From assembly GCA_015680685.1 (NCBI GenBank), contig MNCI01001903.1, forward strand, positions 105,586 through 169,585: a DNA stretch of 64,000 nt, written 5' to 3'. This document shows positions 23,500 to 35,923 of this stretch, piece by piece; the first letter of the stretch is position 1; every line of letters starts with the position of its first letter. The translations under genes were made by a program, and so were the position numbers. This DNA comes from Gnetum montanum. Lineage: Eukaryota > Streptophyta > Gnetopsida > Gnetales > Gnetaceae. Under the pieces are notes generated by a model. It was not told the origin of the DNA. It worked only from the letters and a program-made list of their open reading frames with translations, and ran no database searches.

Positions 23500-26400
23500 C
23501 TAAGGCTCTTCCCCTTCATCTTCATCCACTGCTCCACTAGGTCCCGCACCTTCACCTAGAACCTATGTCAAACAAAAATGAAATAATAAATTATTCAATA
23601 AATGAGGTAACATGCAAAATTATAATAAAATAGACAATAATAAAGCAAGCCAAACCAACCTAAGAAGGGCCCGCATCCATGTCTGGGGGCATCTTGTCGA
23701 GGCCAGCCTCTAGGCACTGGAGGATTTCATCCTTTGACATACATGTCCAATCCTCCTCACACAGGTCAATGATTGCAAGGGTTTTCCATTTTTTCATGGC
23801 TACCCATGTGGGTGGCCCTAGTGAAAATGTTGTAGAAATTACCTCTCCAAAAGGTATAGTGATTTGTGTCTCTGGAGACTCACTAACCACTACATGGCTT
23901 GTGAATAGTTTGTAAGCCTACTTTGCGCCAATTGTGTCAAGGAATATCTCTTGACATCGATGCTCCACAAACTCATTTCTATACTTCTTATAGTAGCCTT
24001 TGCACTCTAACTTGTAGTGATGTTTATGATTCTTTTATGTTTGTCCCCATTGATACACCTTTGCACTGTAGTCCTTATAATCTTGGTTTTTTCTAGCCAA
24101 GAGGTCCATTTGTAGCCTTTGTTTGATAAACTCGTAGGTGGCCTCATTTTTATCCTAAACAACCAATCAGTAACTAGCATAATCGATTTCAGCCATGTAC
24201 CAACTATCATTCAGCTTGTTACATGAAACTAGGAAGTCATAGCATGACTATAAATCTTCTAGTTTGGCCTCCTAGTTTATCCTCTTTTCTTGAAGCTCTT
24301 GCACATGTTTCCACAACTACTTGTTTACACGTAGGCACTTCCACAATGCTCGTGTGGAGTACAATGCAAACTTTCTTGTCTCATCATATACATGATGAGG
24401 CACCTACTCCACCTCGAGGGGAACTTAGATATAGCATCGACTTGGATCACTCTGTTCGGGTCCCATTTGAGTTGCAAGCTTGTCATTCCATAATGGGTGG
24501 CAAAAAGTTAATCATAAGATAAAAAAGAAAATTAGATTAAAAAAGGAGAGAGATAATGATAGTGAAATAAATGTACCAATCTCAGGATCTATTTTTTTGA
24601 GGTAGTCTATCATGTCATCCATCACATCTTACATGGAGGTGACCTTATCTAGAGTTTTCGCCCACAGTCATGTGTGAAAGGTGGATGTTGATGTTGGATA
24701 GTCAGCAGAAGCATTAGCTGCTACAACATAAAGCACTTTATCATCATCAAAAATAAAATAACATACAAAAAATAAAATATAAAAATATAAAATATAAAAA
24801 ATAAAAAGAAAAAAAATAACACAATGAAGATGGTGATGCAAAGCTCCTACCCAACAAGCCCTTAGGTGTGAAAGTGAGGGAATTGCCCACCTACACATTG
24901 TCAAAGAAATGTTCAAACTGACCATCCTCAAACTACAACCCTTCTTCCTTGAGTTGCCTTAATGCTTTGGTGGCTTCCTACTCATCTTCATTTGCCATGT
25001 GTCCCTTGGGTTGAGGGACATCATCCTCCAAGGGCTACTCTACCACTATAGGGGCTCTTTTGCCTGTGTTGCACAAATTTAAGTTAGAATGTCTAATAAT
25101 AAATACAAAAATAGCATAACTTTAAATGATGCATACTTACTGGCTAGTTCTGAATGCATGTCATGGAGCTTGAATCATAGCTTCTTTCCCCCTTCCTCCA
25201 CTTCATGTGTGGGCTCCTCTGTGAGGCGAGGCTTCTTGATCTTTATTCTTGATGACCTCACTATCTTGGCAATGAGTCATGTCCCCCTTGCTACATTGCT
25301 AGTGTTGGTTGGTAAATCCTCCCCAGCACTATCATGTGCATGGAAGGATTGCCCCACATGGCCTTTAGTCATCACCGATAATGACTTGCCAATGGCCTTT
25401 GGGGGGTCCTGCGACCGAGTGGTGTAGAATAGGTGGCAAATCCAAAACTTGGAGATCTTGCACCATCCATTGCCCATTCTCACAGACCACCAAGAGTTTC
25501 ACAAACCTTCATAGGTAGACTACGAAGAAGGGAAGATGCACGTGTTATCATGCTTGGAGGTTGCTGCGTAGCTTGATGATTTTAGCTCGCAGGCCATGGA
25601 CAGGGTAGTTTTCCCAATTATACTATGTCCCCTCCTCTATCATGTCTCTCATGACCTAATTTTGCTCCACCCCAAGGATCTTCCCTTGGGAAAGCAACTT
25701 AGGAAATGCATGAGCTCAAAAAACTAGATAGAGGTGGTGGACCATAGGTACATCCACCATCTTCATGGGTATGCCTTTGCATCCCTTTTTAGTGCCCAAT
25801 CACTCTTTAATGTTCCCTTTGTGTTCTAGGTCCTTATTGATCTTTTTTGCTATTGGTAGACCTTCAGAGGGGATGTTGAAGAGGTCCATAAAGAGTTCAT
25901 CTATGATTTCAAAGGCCACTCATACATTATGGACCCGCGTGTGGAAGCGGTCAGCACTCTTGGTGAAAGAGTTGATTAGTGAAATGATCTCAGCCACTAG
26001 GATGTTTGGGTTCATGGCTAAGAAGAGGTCCATGAGCCTAGCCCACTAAAGATTCTTCACTACCTCTACTAAGGCCTCATAGCACAACTAGCACTGTGAG
26101 CTCTCAACTTCACTGTATTTAAAGAGGAGAGTGGCCTTAGTGTACCCTAAAGTAACCACCATGACCTCTCTTGACTAAAACTAAAAGTGCATGAATGTAA
26201 ATAACACATGACTTACCTGGCACAAACGGTGTGGAGGATGGTAGTAGTGGGACTAAAACCTCCTTGACACTCGGTATCTAGGTTGCTCACTCAATGTCTA
26301 ACCAGCTGAGAGTTTAACACCTCTTGTAAGATTTGAAATACCCACTAGGGTATTCCACCAAATATACCTTGACTTGCCTAATCATTCCAGCGTGAATATT

Positions 26401-28217
26401 CTCAACATATGAGAATTTATGCATGGAAATTTTGGTCAAGCTTAGTGCCCCCTCTTCATCATGGAGGCCATTTGCATCAATGGAAAACCTAGCAATAGGC
26501 AAAAGTAGTTAGTAGCCTAAGTCATGAAATAATAGGCACTATAATAAATTGCAATAGAGCTCACCCTCCAACACCATAGACCATCCTAGGTGGGTTTTGA
26601 AAGATAGTATGCACGTGTCAGGAAAGGAACATGGTGTTATACTTGTTGTAGCATTGAAACTTTGGCATTTCGTAGATTCTCAACAAGAGTCTAAGGCCTT
26701 TCTAGCACTGGCTCAAGCTCCCTGTCCCTTCCTCTTCAGCAAGCTCATTAGACATAACCTCAGAATGCCTTGGCTTTTCCCAAGCAATAATGTCTCAATT
26801 ATTACACCTGCTACTTCGGCTGAAAAGTGTGACCACATTATCACACTGAAGTGGCAGAGTAAGAATTCTAGGAATTCTTGCACACCTAACCTAAACCAAA
26901 TAGCTAGGTGTCCCACATGTCTTTGGTGTGGGCATGTTTGGTATGAGATCGCTCATACAGCATGAAATGCCAACTAACTTCACCACGATGAGGACAGGTT
27001 TCTGCAAGACCCTGCAATGCCATGATAGCAATTAAAAAAATGTTAGCATTGGAAAATAAAAAATAATTAAAAATGACATAAAAATTACAGTTAACATGAT
27101 TAGCCTTCCACGAGGTCCCATGGGAAAGGAACGTTGGTATACCCATCTAATGTGTCTAATTCCTACTGAAGCACAGCATTAACACCTACATTTTTACAAG
27201 TATTACAATTTTAGAAACATTAAAAATTTTCTAATTGTTAGTTACGCTCCCTATAGAGCATAACCTCTTCAACCTCAAATTTTTTTAAGTGTTAGTTACA
27301 CTCCCCACAGAGCATAACAACTGGCCAAAATTTTTTAAATTTTTGTAAGTGTTGGTTATGCTACCCATAGAGCATAACAACTACAAAGCTTCAGAATTTT
27401 TTCTAAGTATTAAGCGTAATAGTTTCAAAAAAATTTTAAACTTTTTTCATGCTCTCAGGGACACCCTAACATGATGGACGTGAACCACAATCACCTTTCC
27501 CCAATCGTTATGCTCTAACGTCACTTCTAAGCCACCTTGGCCAAGTCCTATTCTGCATTATGGGACAAAATGCTCAACCCTTGTTCTGCATCATGGAGCA
27601 GGACATCCAAAAATATTTATTCTACGCTGTGGTGTAGGATGCCCAAAAGCAACCTTGTTTCGTGCTATAGCATGGGATGCCAAAGATCCTATTTCCACAT
27701 TGTGGGGTGGAACATGTAGAAGACCTTGCCATATGCTGTAGTGCAGGACACCATAAAAAACTTTGTTTCACACTGTAGTATGGGATGCCAAGGAATCCTT
27801 ATTCTATGCTATGCTTGTGAGGATGCATAGAAAACCCTTGTTCCATGTCATGGCATAGAATGCATAAAAACCCTTGTTCAGCAATGCGGTGCGGGACACC
27901 AAAAAACCCTTTTTCTATGTCATGGCATAAGATGCTAAAAATAACAAAGAAAATAGAAAAAATGCATTACATATCCTCCCAATCCTAGTTGTAGCTTAGA
28001 GCAGCTATGGCAGCGATGATGATTCCTACCCACAGCAAGCCATCCTCAAAGCCCAAGAACCCAAAACACATAAGAAAATAGAGAAAGAAAATCACAAGGG
28101 TAGAGTGTAGCATCTTCCCTAGCTGATGGCATCTCTCGATGATCCTCAATGCGCATCCTGGGAAGGCGTCTCAAGGTATGGTCTCCTTCATCTACATCAA
28201 TAAGGCCAGGGTGTTTT
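23500..28217 (-). pseudogene. antisense multi-exon accessory gene with FCP1/HAD-like N-terminus (element B copy)
   Basis: Runs opposite to gag-pol in the pro-RT gap. Exons inferred from frame, splice sites and the G copy: 1 about 28118-28217; 3, 26565-27011 (447 nt); 4, 26217-26488; 5, 25141-26167; 6, 24891-25063; 7, 24577-24720; 8, 23660-24478; 9, 23500-23562, ending EGAGPSGAVDEDEGEEP-stop. Junctions are mostly GT-AG and phases fit for 3-4-5-6 and 8-9. Exons 3-4 resemble FCP1-like HAD phosphatases (KPVLIVVKLVGI; VQEFLEFLLCHFSVIMWSHF; YNTMF...FQNPP), with motif I Asp replaced. Exon 5 (342 codons) has MDLFLAMNPNILVAEIISLI and FHTRVHNV, family unknown. Exon 8 holds a coiled-coil-like segment (LWKHVQELQEKRIN...). 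The product would be about 1000 residues. Many stops fall where Gln, Arg or Trp is expected, so this copy is dead. Exons 1 and 7 are the least certain. Confidence 0.6.
27240..27930. repeat. palindrome and short-unit repeats in intron 1 of the B antisense gene
   Basis: Repeated GTTACGCTCCCTATAGAGCATAAC-like blocks (about 27240-27380, three copies), followed by 6-8 units of roughly 55-60 bp with TGT-CATGG-or-GTAG-GGGATGCC and ACCCTTGTTC. The first type resembles the LTR palindromes of this family. Confidence 0.5.
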
Positions 28218-28378
28218 CATTCACTTTAGCGCATCATGTTTGGTTGCTATGCTCTAGCTTCCTCCTTTTCACGCTCTAGCTTCCCTCTATCACTGCTACG
28301 CTATGCCTTCACCATGCTATGCTTGGATGATTGTTGGCCTTGACATTGAAAATGACAATTTTACAATGGTAAAACCCC

Positions 28379-28386
28379 TATTTATA
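28379..28386 (-). promoter_or_regulatory. TATA box upstream of the B antisense gene
   Basis: Minus strand GGGTATAAATAGGGG. It lies about 160 bases upstream of exon 1 and outside any LTR. The G copy has TATAAA about 130 bases upstream of its ATG. A separate promoter for the antisense gene is inferred; no transcript evidence. Confidence 0.45.
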
Positions 28387-28860
28387 CCCTTCAAGGTTAA
28401 AGGACACATCACCTTCCTAGGATTTTCCATGTCTTGCACTAATGTGTCCTGCGCATAACGTAGGACAAGTGTAGCACCTAGAGTTAGAAAAATTTTGCAA
28501 CTTTTCCAACTTCCTATACTTAGAAAATGTTTTGCATTTTTTTATTGTTCAATAAACATCTAGCTTGGTCCCACATTTCAAACCTCTCAAGCCTTACTTA
28601 AATCTATGCCTCACACATAAACTATGGTCTGCTACGACCTTAAACTGGCAATTTTATGGCCAATTGAGGCCTCAATAAATTACTTTGCATATTGCATAGT
28701 TAGTTAAATTTTCATGACATTATCTTCCTTATTTTATGCATTTTTCTTTATTAAGATAGGCGTCTCTTGATGTTTTTTGTTGTTTTAGAAGATCTCTTGA
28801 ATAAGGTTGCAAAAATGAATGCATTTTCCCTTAGTCTTGACTAGACCTTATGGTGGTTCC
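28387..28860 (+). other. region between antisense promoter and pol, element B
   Basis: AT-rich, with one GACCTTAAACTGGCA unit near 28645. No coding frame recognised on either strand. Confidence 0.4.
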
Positions 28861-31800
28861 ATGAGATACATAAACACTAAACTCCTGGACTTCGATCCAT
28901 TCACGTATGACGCAAATGTAGCATTCCTAGAGACATTGCTAGACTAGCTAGACCATATAGTTAGAGCTCTAGACTTAAAAGCAAGTGATGTAACTGAGGA
29001 TCCCCTCATAGAAGTCCTTGTAATAACATGTAAAGGTGAGGTGAAAACATTGAAACTTAGTTCCTTATTAGAGCCTCAAATCAAACAAAACATCTCTAAA
29101 GTCCTTAGTGATAATGTCAAGGCATTCGTGTGGTCCTACGAGGACATGTTGGGCTTAGACCCTCACATAATACAACACGACATTATTCTCGATCCTCGTG
29201 TAAAACCAATTAAACAAAAAGCTCATAAAGTCAAGCCTAAGGTGGCATTGGCTATTCACGATGAGATTACTAAGCTTTATTACTAAGATTTACAAAGCTA
29301 GTTTCAACTGAGTAGTTGACTATATCAACTGGGTCTCAAACGTTGTAGTTGTTCCCAAGAAAAATGGAAGTATAGGCATTTGCATAGAATTTTGGGACCT
29401 AAATAAGGCCACCATTAAGGATGATTTCCCATTGTGTAGTATTGATCAACTCATTGGTATGATAGCTAGTCATGCCTTATTGTCCTTTATGGATCGGTTC
29501 TTAGGGTACAACCAAATCCGAATCAACCCAGAGCACCAACTTAGCACTACTTTCATGGCCCCCTGGGGTACATTTTGCTATAGAATGATGTCCTTTGGAC
29601 TAAAGAATGTAGGAGCAACCTACCAATGTGCGATGACGTATATCTTTAGTGACTATCTATTAGACTTGCTCAATGACTACATTGACGATATAGCAATTAA
29701 GTTCAAAGTAACTCATGACCATGTAGATGACTTTGACCACATCCTCAAATGTTGCCTTAGACATGACCTTAGGCTAAATCCCAAAAAGTGTTTCTTTGGC
29801 ATCAAAACTAGTCACATATTAGGCTTTGTAGTATTAAAAGCAAGCATACACATAGACCCTGACAAGGTTAAGCCTATCACCAAGTTAGCGCCACTAGAAA
29901 ACCTTAAGCAGCTACACAGGTTACAAGGAAAACTACAATTCATACGTAGGTTTATCGCAAGGTTGACTGACAAGTTGCAGACAATGCAACATTTGCTTAG
30001 AAAAAGGATTCACTTTGAGTGGAAAGCTCAATGCCAAGAGGCATTTGACAACCTAAAAAAGGAGCTGGCTTAACTTCCAATAGTCTACCATCCACAAAGA
30101 GATAAATTGTTCTATATTTACCTTGCAACTTTTGATAGTCCATGGATTGGAGGTCCCTATTTACTACTTAAGCCATGCACTAGTAACCCATGAGGCAAAA
30201 TACAATGATGTGGAGAAGAACTATCTTGCCTTAGTCTTTGCACTCAACAAGTGGAGACACTACCTTTTCCACAATCAAGTTAATGTCATTTGCAAAAGTA
30301 ACGTATACGAAAGTAGTCAAATAGTGCAATGGAAGGCAATAACCATAGAGTTTGACCTACACTATATAGCGCAAGAATCTACAAAAGGCCAAGCAATAGC
30401 CACACAACTCATGACTTCACTTATAGATGATCAAGCAACAATAGATCCAAAATTTTTCAAGGAGCATGTCAAAAAAATAAGTCAAGTACCTACAAACTTC
30501 AAGGCAGTTTTGCACTTTGATGGTGCTTCAACCATACAAGGTAGTAGTGCCACTGTTGTTATCACATTCCCCTCTAGGGAGATCTAACCTTTCACATATC
30601 ACTTCACATTTCCTTGTACAAACAATGTGCCGGAGTATGAAGGTCTCCTTAGAGGTGTTTTAGCAATTCAAGAGTTAGGAATCCAAAACATAGCAGTCTG
30701 AGGTGATTTGTAGCTAGTCATCAACTAAGTCATAGAGGTTTACGCTTGTAAGACACAACATCTATAAACTTATTATGATTTGGCTAAACAATTTCTCAAA
30801 AAATTTGCAATTGTAGATGTTCAACACATCCCCCATAATGAAAATGCCATAGCTAATGCATTAGCTACTTTAGCCTTAAGCATAGCACCAAACATGTTTT
30901 CTGCCTTACTTACTTCAATAGTGGATTGCACTGAACCTATAACTCAAACAACAAGCATCACATCCATAGGCACAGCTCATGCCCAAGAGTGGTATTATGA
31001 TGTTAAGCCATACCTCCAATAGGGAGAGCCTCCACAAAATCTAACCTCTACCCAAAAGGACATGATGCGACGCTATCACAGCAGTGTGTCCTTGTAGGTG
31101 ACAACACATTGTGTTGTAGATCCTATGATGGAATACTATTAACTTGCATTAACGGTAGTGAAGCGCAAAAGATCATTGACCAAGTCCATGAGGGACTATG
31201 TGGAGGTCATATAGCCCATAGGGAAATGGTAGCCAAAATTAGATCGCTAGGCTACTAGTGGCCTTACATAGAGCATGATTGCATCTCCAAGGTCAAGACA
31301 TGTGACGTGTGTTAGTGACATGATAACTTAATGTATGTGCCACCCCCTAAATTTCATGCTACATAGATCATGTGGCCATTCCAATGTTTGGCATTAGATA
31401 GCATAGGGCCTATAACACCTAAGTCTTCTGCAATACATAGCTTCATCATCACCACAATTGAATATTTCACAAAATGGGTTGAAGCCATTCCCATTAGTAA
31501 GACAACATCACATAAAGTTTGCAAATTCATTCTTGATAACATAGTGATCCAATTTGGTCTTCCCATGACTATAGTCATAGACAATGGGCCAAAATTCAGT
31601 AGTGCAAAAACAAAAACCTTTTGCAAAAAAATTTGGCATTAAACATTCCTTCTCGTCACTGTACTACCCACAGGAAAATGGTTAGGTGAAGGCTATAAAC
31701 AAGGTCATTGTCAACCTTCTGAAGAGGATGCTCAACAATAGCAAGTGATGATGGCATCAACAACTAGTCTACATGCTATGGACCCACTGTACAGCATGCA

Positions 31801-32231
31801 AAACAACAACAAGTAAGATGCCCTATAGTCTTGTGTACGAATCTAAAGCAATGTTGCCTCTTAAATTATAGGTCCCATCGCTCCGCATGATCCTCTCAAG
31901 CTTTATTGACGAGGTTCAAAATAACGAGTTGAGAACTATTGACCTTGACTCTATAGAGAAGGAGTGCATGCAAACACTTGATTGCATCAAGTGGCACCAA
32001 GAAAAGCAACAACAAAAGCACCATCACAATCAACATCAACGCCCAATCAAGAATGGGGATCTGGTCCTCAAGGTCATTCATGAGCCTATGGAAAAATTCT
32101 CAACCAATTGGGAAGGACTTTTCTTGGTCATAAAGTTGTACAATAATGGAGCCATCAAGCTTGCTAATCTAGATGATAATCAGTCTGCCAATCCTATAAA
32201 CCTCTCATACTTAAAGTTGTACTACACCTAG
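28861..32231 (+). pseudogene. pol: pol: RT, RNase H, archaeal-type RNase H, integrase (element B)
   Basis: The frame opens at ATG 28861 (MRYINTKLLDFDPFTYDANV). RT is at about 29330-29850: VVVPKKNGSIGICIEF, SFMDRFLGYNQIRI, PWGTFCYRMMSFGLKN and the catalytic YIDD in LNDYIDDIAIK. The RNase H (about 30080-30420) has lost roughly 30 bases near 30130, which shifts the frame. The second RNase H follows (about 30500-30920): LHFDGASTIQG, NNVPEYEGLL, then IPHNENAIANALA (N where G has D). Integrase (31250-31900) has WPFQCLALDSIGPI, FTKWVEAIP and TIVIDNGPKF, but the final catalytic Glu is Lys (ENG-stop-VKA). The C-terminal block ends at 32231 (NPINLSYLKLYYT). Not functional. Confidence 0.83.
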
Positions 32232-32264
32232 TATGCAGTTTTGTGCCAACAACAAAAGCAAGGT

Positions 32265-32560
32265 AAGTGGACATCCACTATGATGTTAAAATAGCACAGA
32301 CATCTACTATGATGTTAAACTAGCACAGAGCATCCTTGGGCTATGACACTAAACTGGCACCCACAGCATGGTCCACTATGATCTTAAACTGGCCATCCAC
32401 CATCCACTACGACGTTAAACTAGCACAGTGGTCTACTAGGACCTTAAATTAGCATAACATGGTCTACCCATACCTTAAACTAGGTTCATAGTCTACTAGG
32501 ACCTTAAACTAGCACAACATGTAGTCTACCAAGACCTAAAACTAGGTTCGTAGTTCAGCA
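32265..32560 (+). repeat. TTAAACT array downstream of pol, element B
   Basis: About ten units of 25-35 bp on the pattern CTAC(T/G)A(C/T)GAC(N)TTAAACTAGCACA, for example CTACGACGTTAAACTAGCAC near 32397. Same motif as in the pro-RT spacer and in G and D. Confidence 0.65.
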
Positions 32561-34061
32561 TCCATAATTCAATGCACATAGTTCTATAGACAAGCAAGTG
32601 AGAATACTTTCAATCCTTCATCGCCTACCCACATCTCCTGGGTAGGATGGGGTGGGACATTGCAGTTCTAGAATGAAGTTCACATCATCAAGCAAAAACC
32701 CTCTAGAGCATTTGTAGTGTCATTGTCCTCGACATCTTGTTGACCTTTTGGCATCTTGCTGACCTTTCAAAGCTACAACCACCATCATCACCAATCATCT
32801 TGGTCAGAGCTCTCACCATGAGCATCACTCACTAGAGAACCAGTGTTATTGTGGCCTAGCCATAGCATAATCATCCTCCAGCACTGACTATTGCCTGAGC
32901 CTAGAAGAGCATCTAGCGGCATGGCTCCCTACCCTACGGTCGAGTTTCCTTGCTCTTGCCTTTGGTGAGAACTCTTGAGCACCTGCATCACTATTCCCTC
33001 TAGCCACTTGGGTGCTCACTTCTGGTGTGGCTACCAGAGCTTTTGGAGTTGACTACCATTACACTTTCATTGGCCTTCCTACTTTGGACATTGCATGCAC
33101 CTATAACTAACATAGCATTCGCGTCCCTTACAATGTCCTCACAAATAGGATTTCACCTTCATCTCAAGAGGTTGTTTTTTTTCTTGTTTTCTTTGTGTTG
33201 CATTTGCAAAATGAAGCCTCGATGGCATCGTTCAAGGATGTGTTTCATTACAATGGAAAGGTACTGCATTGCTCCAATGTGTTCGCTTTGGTGCACTAAG
33301 CTATTTAAGAGTGCATGTCCCTACCATTCCTCTAGCTAACTAACCTCTACCTCTTGATCTTGCAATCTCCTACACCCCTTGGAAGCTTCCCCAATGCACA
33401 TGAAACCTTTCTTACAGTCAAATACTAAACCCATGATGGGCATAACGCAACTCATCCTAGAGAGGAAACACCTATCCTATAGATGTGATGTGGTTTCTTC
33501 TAAGAAAATGTTGAATGACGTGTAGTTCGCTTGACAACACAAAAGAAAGAAAAAGAAAAAAAGAAAAGAGAAAGCATACAAAAAAGAAGAAGAACAAAAT
33601 CAAAACAAAAAGAAAAAATAAAGAAGAAAAAAAGGAAAATGGAACAAGCTAAGTGCCCAAGTAAAATGGCATAGTTGCCATTTCACAACTGGTTCGACAT
33701 GGATCGACCATCTCACAAGCACTTCGACAAGAGGTCAAAATCCTAAGGGTAGGCAACCTCTGCATGCTAACTTCCTCATAAGCACTCTAATGAGGGATCA
33801 TGCTTTGGCAAGAAGCCATTATAATGCTACATCATATACCTCCATCGTACTAGTGAACATCCTCTCCATCCGTTATCCCTTGACCCATCTCCCTAACCTA
33901 TTCTCCACCATACTTCATTTCCTTAGCACTCTCAAGCATAGTGAAGCATTATCTAATCAGGCACTGATGAGCAATGTTGGTATCATGTTCATTGTGGTGT
34001 TTCGTATTCTTTTTCAACGTCTCTCAGGTCAATCCTCCAGATGTCAACAAAGAGGAGCCAA
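32561..34061 (+). other. 3' non-coding region of element B
   Basis: 1.5 kb without a supported gene. Includes a purine-rich stretch (about 33541-33655, AAAGAAAGAAAAAG-type) and, just before the 3' LTR, AACAAAGAGGAGCC (about 34046-34059), a plausible polypurine tract: the same sequence precedes the G 3' LTR. Confidence 0.5.
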
Positions 34062-35918
34062 TGAAACACCATCAATTTTGGGCTTTTGTAATTCAATGGA
34101 AAATTTGTCTAAGTGTCAAAACTCGAGAAAATTTTTCAAAGTCTGGTGCTATGCTCTATAGTGTAGATAGCATAGAACAACTGAGTGCTATTTTTTTTGC
34201 AAAAAATTTTATAAGTGTCCTGCTACAATCCCCAAAGTAGCCAATATAGCACACATTCCCATGGCTAGTCTACACAAGTGTCAAGCTAGATGTGGTCAAG
34301 GATTGCTTGGGATGGACCAAACAGTTTGGCAAATTTTCTATCTCTTAAGTTATCAAGCTTGCTACACTCCCTAGCATGCCTAGCTTGACACATCCTAGTT
34401 GCCAATTTGTCCAAGAACTAGGCTAGAGTCTATTAAAAGTTCTTAGAATGGATGAAATAGTTTGGCAAGTTTTCCACATTTCAGGGTGCTATGCTCTACA
34501 GTGTAGTGAGTGTGACCCAGGTTTTAGTGCCCAATTTTGCCTAAGTGTTGGATAAGGATCTATCAAGCTAGTTTGATGTGGAAGATGCATTTGGCATATT
34601 TTTTGACTTTTGAGGCTACCTACCTACTACACCTCAAAGCGTGGTCAGCATGCCATGAAGGAACATTAAATATTTCATTAAAATTTATCAAAATGTCCCT
34701 ACTATGCTATGCAGCATAGCTAGCATGACCAATGTGTCAATTCAAAATTTGCAAAATTTCACTAAGTGTTCTTGCTATGCTCTGCTACGTTGTGTAGCAT
34801 AGCCAGCTTAACACTAAGAAAATGCCTCTGAAAGCCTCCAAAAGCCTCTAGAACTTGGCATCAACCTTCATCTTAGCTTTGACATCCATCCAATAGCCAA
34901 TTTTAGTAGCTTGCATTTCCCCATTAATCCTCAAAATTGTCCCTATGCTTGACCCTACTCAAAAGAGGGGGAAGATGTAGTCCCGAAGCATAGTCTCCAA
35001 GTTGCATTGTTGTGATACTATTTGCAGGAACATTGCAATTTCTCATACTCTAGCACATGTAGTCTAGGTAGTGTGGTCATGGTTCGGTAGTCTCTGGGTA
35101 CTCATTGTTGTCTTACAAAGCGTAACATTTTGCTACAAAGAGTGTAACATGTTAGCGTAACCCTATCTATGGTCATGCCACGTGGCACCTAGGCCATGTG
35201 GTGATCAATCTATGTTTCATGTTAAAAATAGTTCTATAAATACCTTGATGTTTAGCACTTTAGGGGTTGGAAAATTAGAAGAGCATTGAACATTTGAGCA
35301 TTTCAAGCATCTGTCACTCCTGCACTTGAGCACTTGAGCTTCAAACCTTGGCAAGTATCGCAATGCAATCCACCATTGCACCCACAAAGCATGATGACAA
35401 TCCCTTTCAACTACTAGCACTACGTCCTATACATCCCAGAGGTTGTGACACACTACTACACTACCATTGTGCCTATCTAACGCCACATGCCATTTTCACC
35501 TCTTGTTTAAGAAAAAGTTATGCTCCCCATTTTTTGGGCAATGCTTTTCTTTACTCTCAAACTTTTGTTCCATTTCCTTTCTGAGCATTTGTTTCTAATA
35601 TTAAGCATAAATTTTTAATTTCGCCATTATTAATATATGTTTGCATGCTCACGTCACTATTTTTGGATTGGGACCTTCTGCTAGGCCTTGCTTGTTGTCC
35701 ATGTGCCTACACGTAATGCTTCATAAACCTTTATCACAAATGGTTATTTTAACACCACTTAAGTCCCTGTCTAATTGACTAGATCATTTATGGAACCTCA
35801 TTTTTGTTTCCCCAACATGACCCTTGCACAAATTTAGGGTTAGGTTGTACACCTGCAAATGGGTTAGTTCACTCATGATCATGATGTTTTTTGGCCATTG
35901 ATGTTTTTGGACATCATA
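34062..35918 (+). repeat. 3' LTR of element B
   Basis: Starts TGAAACACCATCAATTTTGG and ends GGACATCATA. TATA box at 35235-35242. Near its end (35860-35883) it holds a 24-base block absent from the 5' LTR but identical to the flanking C sequence at 35924-35947. Confidence 0.87.
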
Positions 35919-35923
35919 GTAAG

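Larger units (their letters stand above)
17001..35918 (+). mobile_element. Tat-like Ty3/gypsy retrotransposon B, complete but degenerate
   Basis: An 18.9-kb element with both LTRs (17001-18863; 34062-35918), primer site (18869-18886), gag-pro (19333-22972), an antisense accessory gene (28217-23500), pol with RT, RNase H, a second (archaeal-type) RNase H and integrase (28861-32231), repeat arrays, and a purine-rich 3' region. It sits in the RT gene of element C with flanking GTGAG (16996-17000) and GTAAG (35919-35923), a 5-bp target duplication with one change. The second RNase H is a Tat-lineage hallmark. All genes carry stops or shifts. Confidence 0.88.

Noticed and set aside
27240-27930. 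Regularly spaced repeats considered as a CRISPR-like array
   Set aside because: Units and spacers both vary, the setting is a plant retrotransposon intron, and no cas-like gene exists.
28000-28120. Hydrophobic minus-strand frame (FFLYFLMCFGFLGF...) that looks like a membrane segment
   Set aside because: It lies directly after the exon 1 splice position inferred from the G copy and has no counterpart there; most likely T-rich intron.
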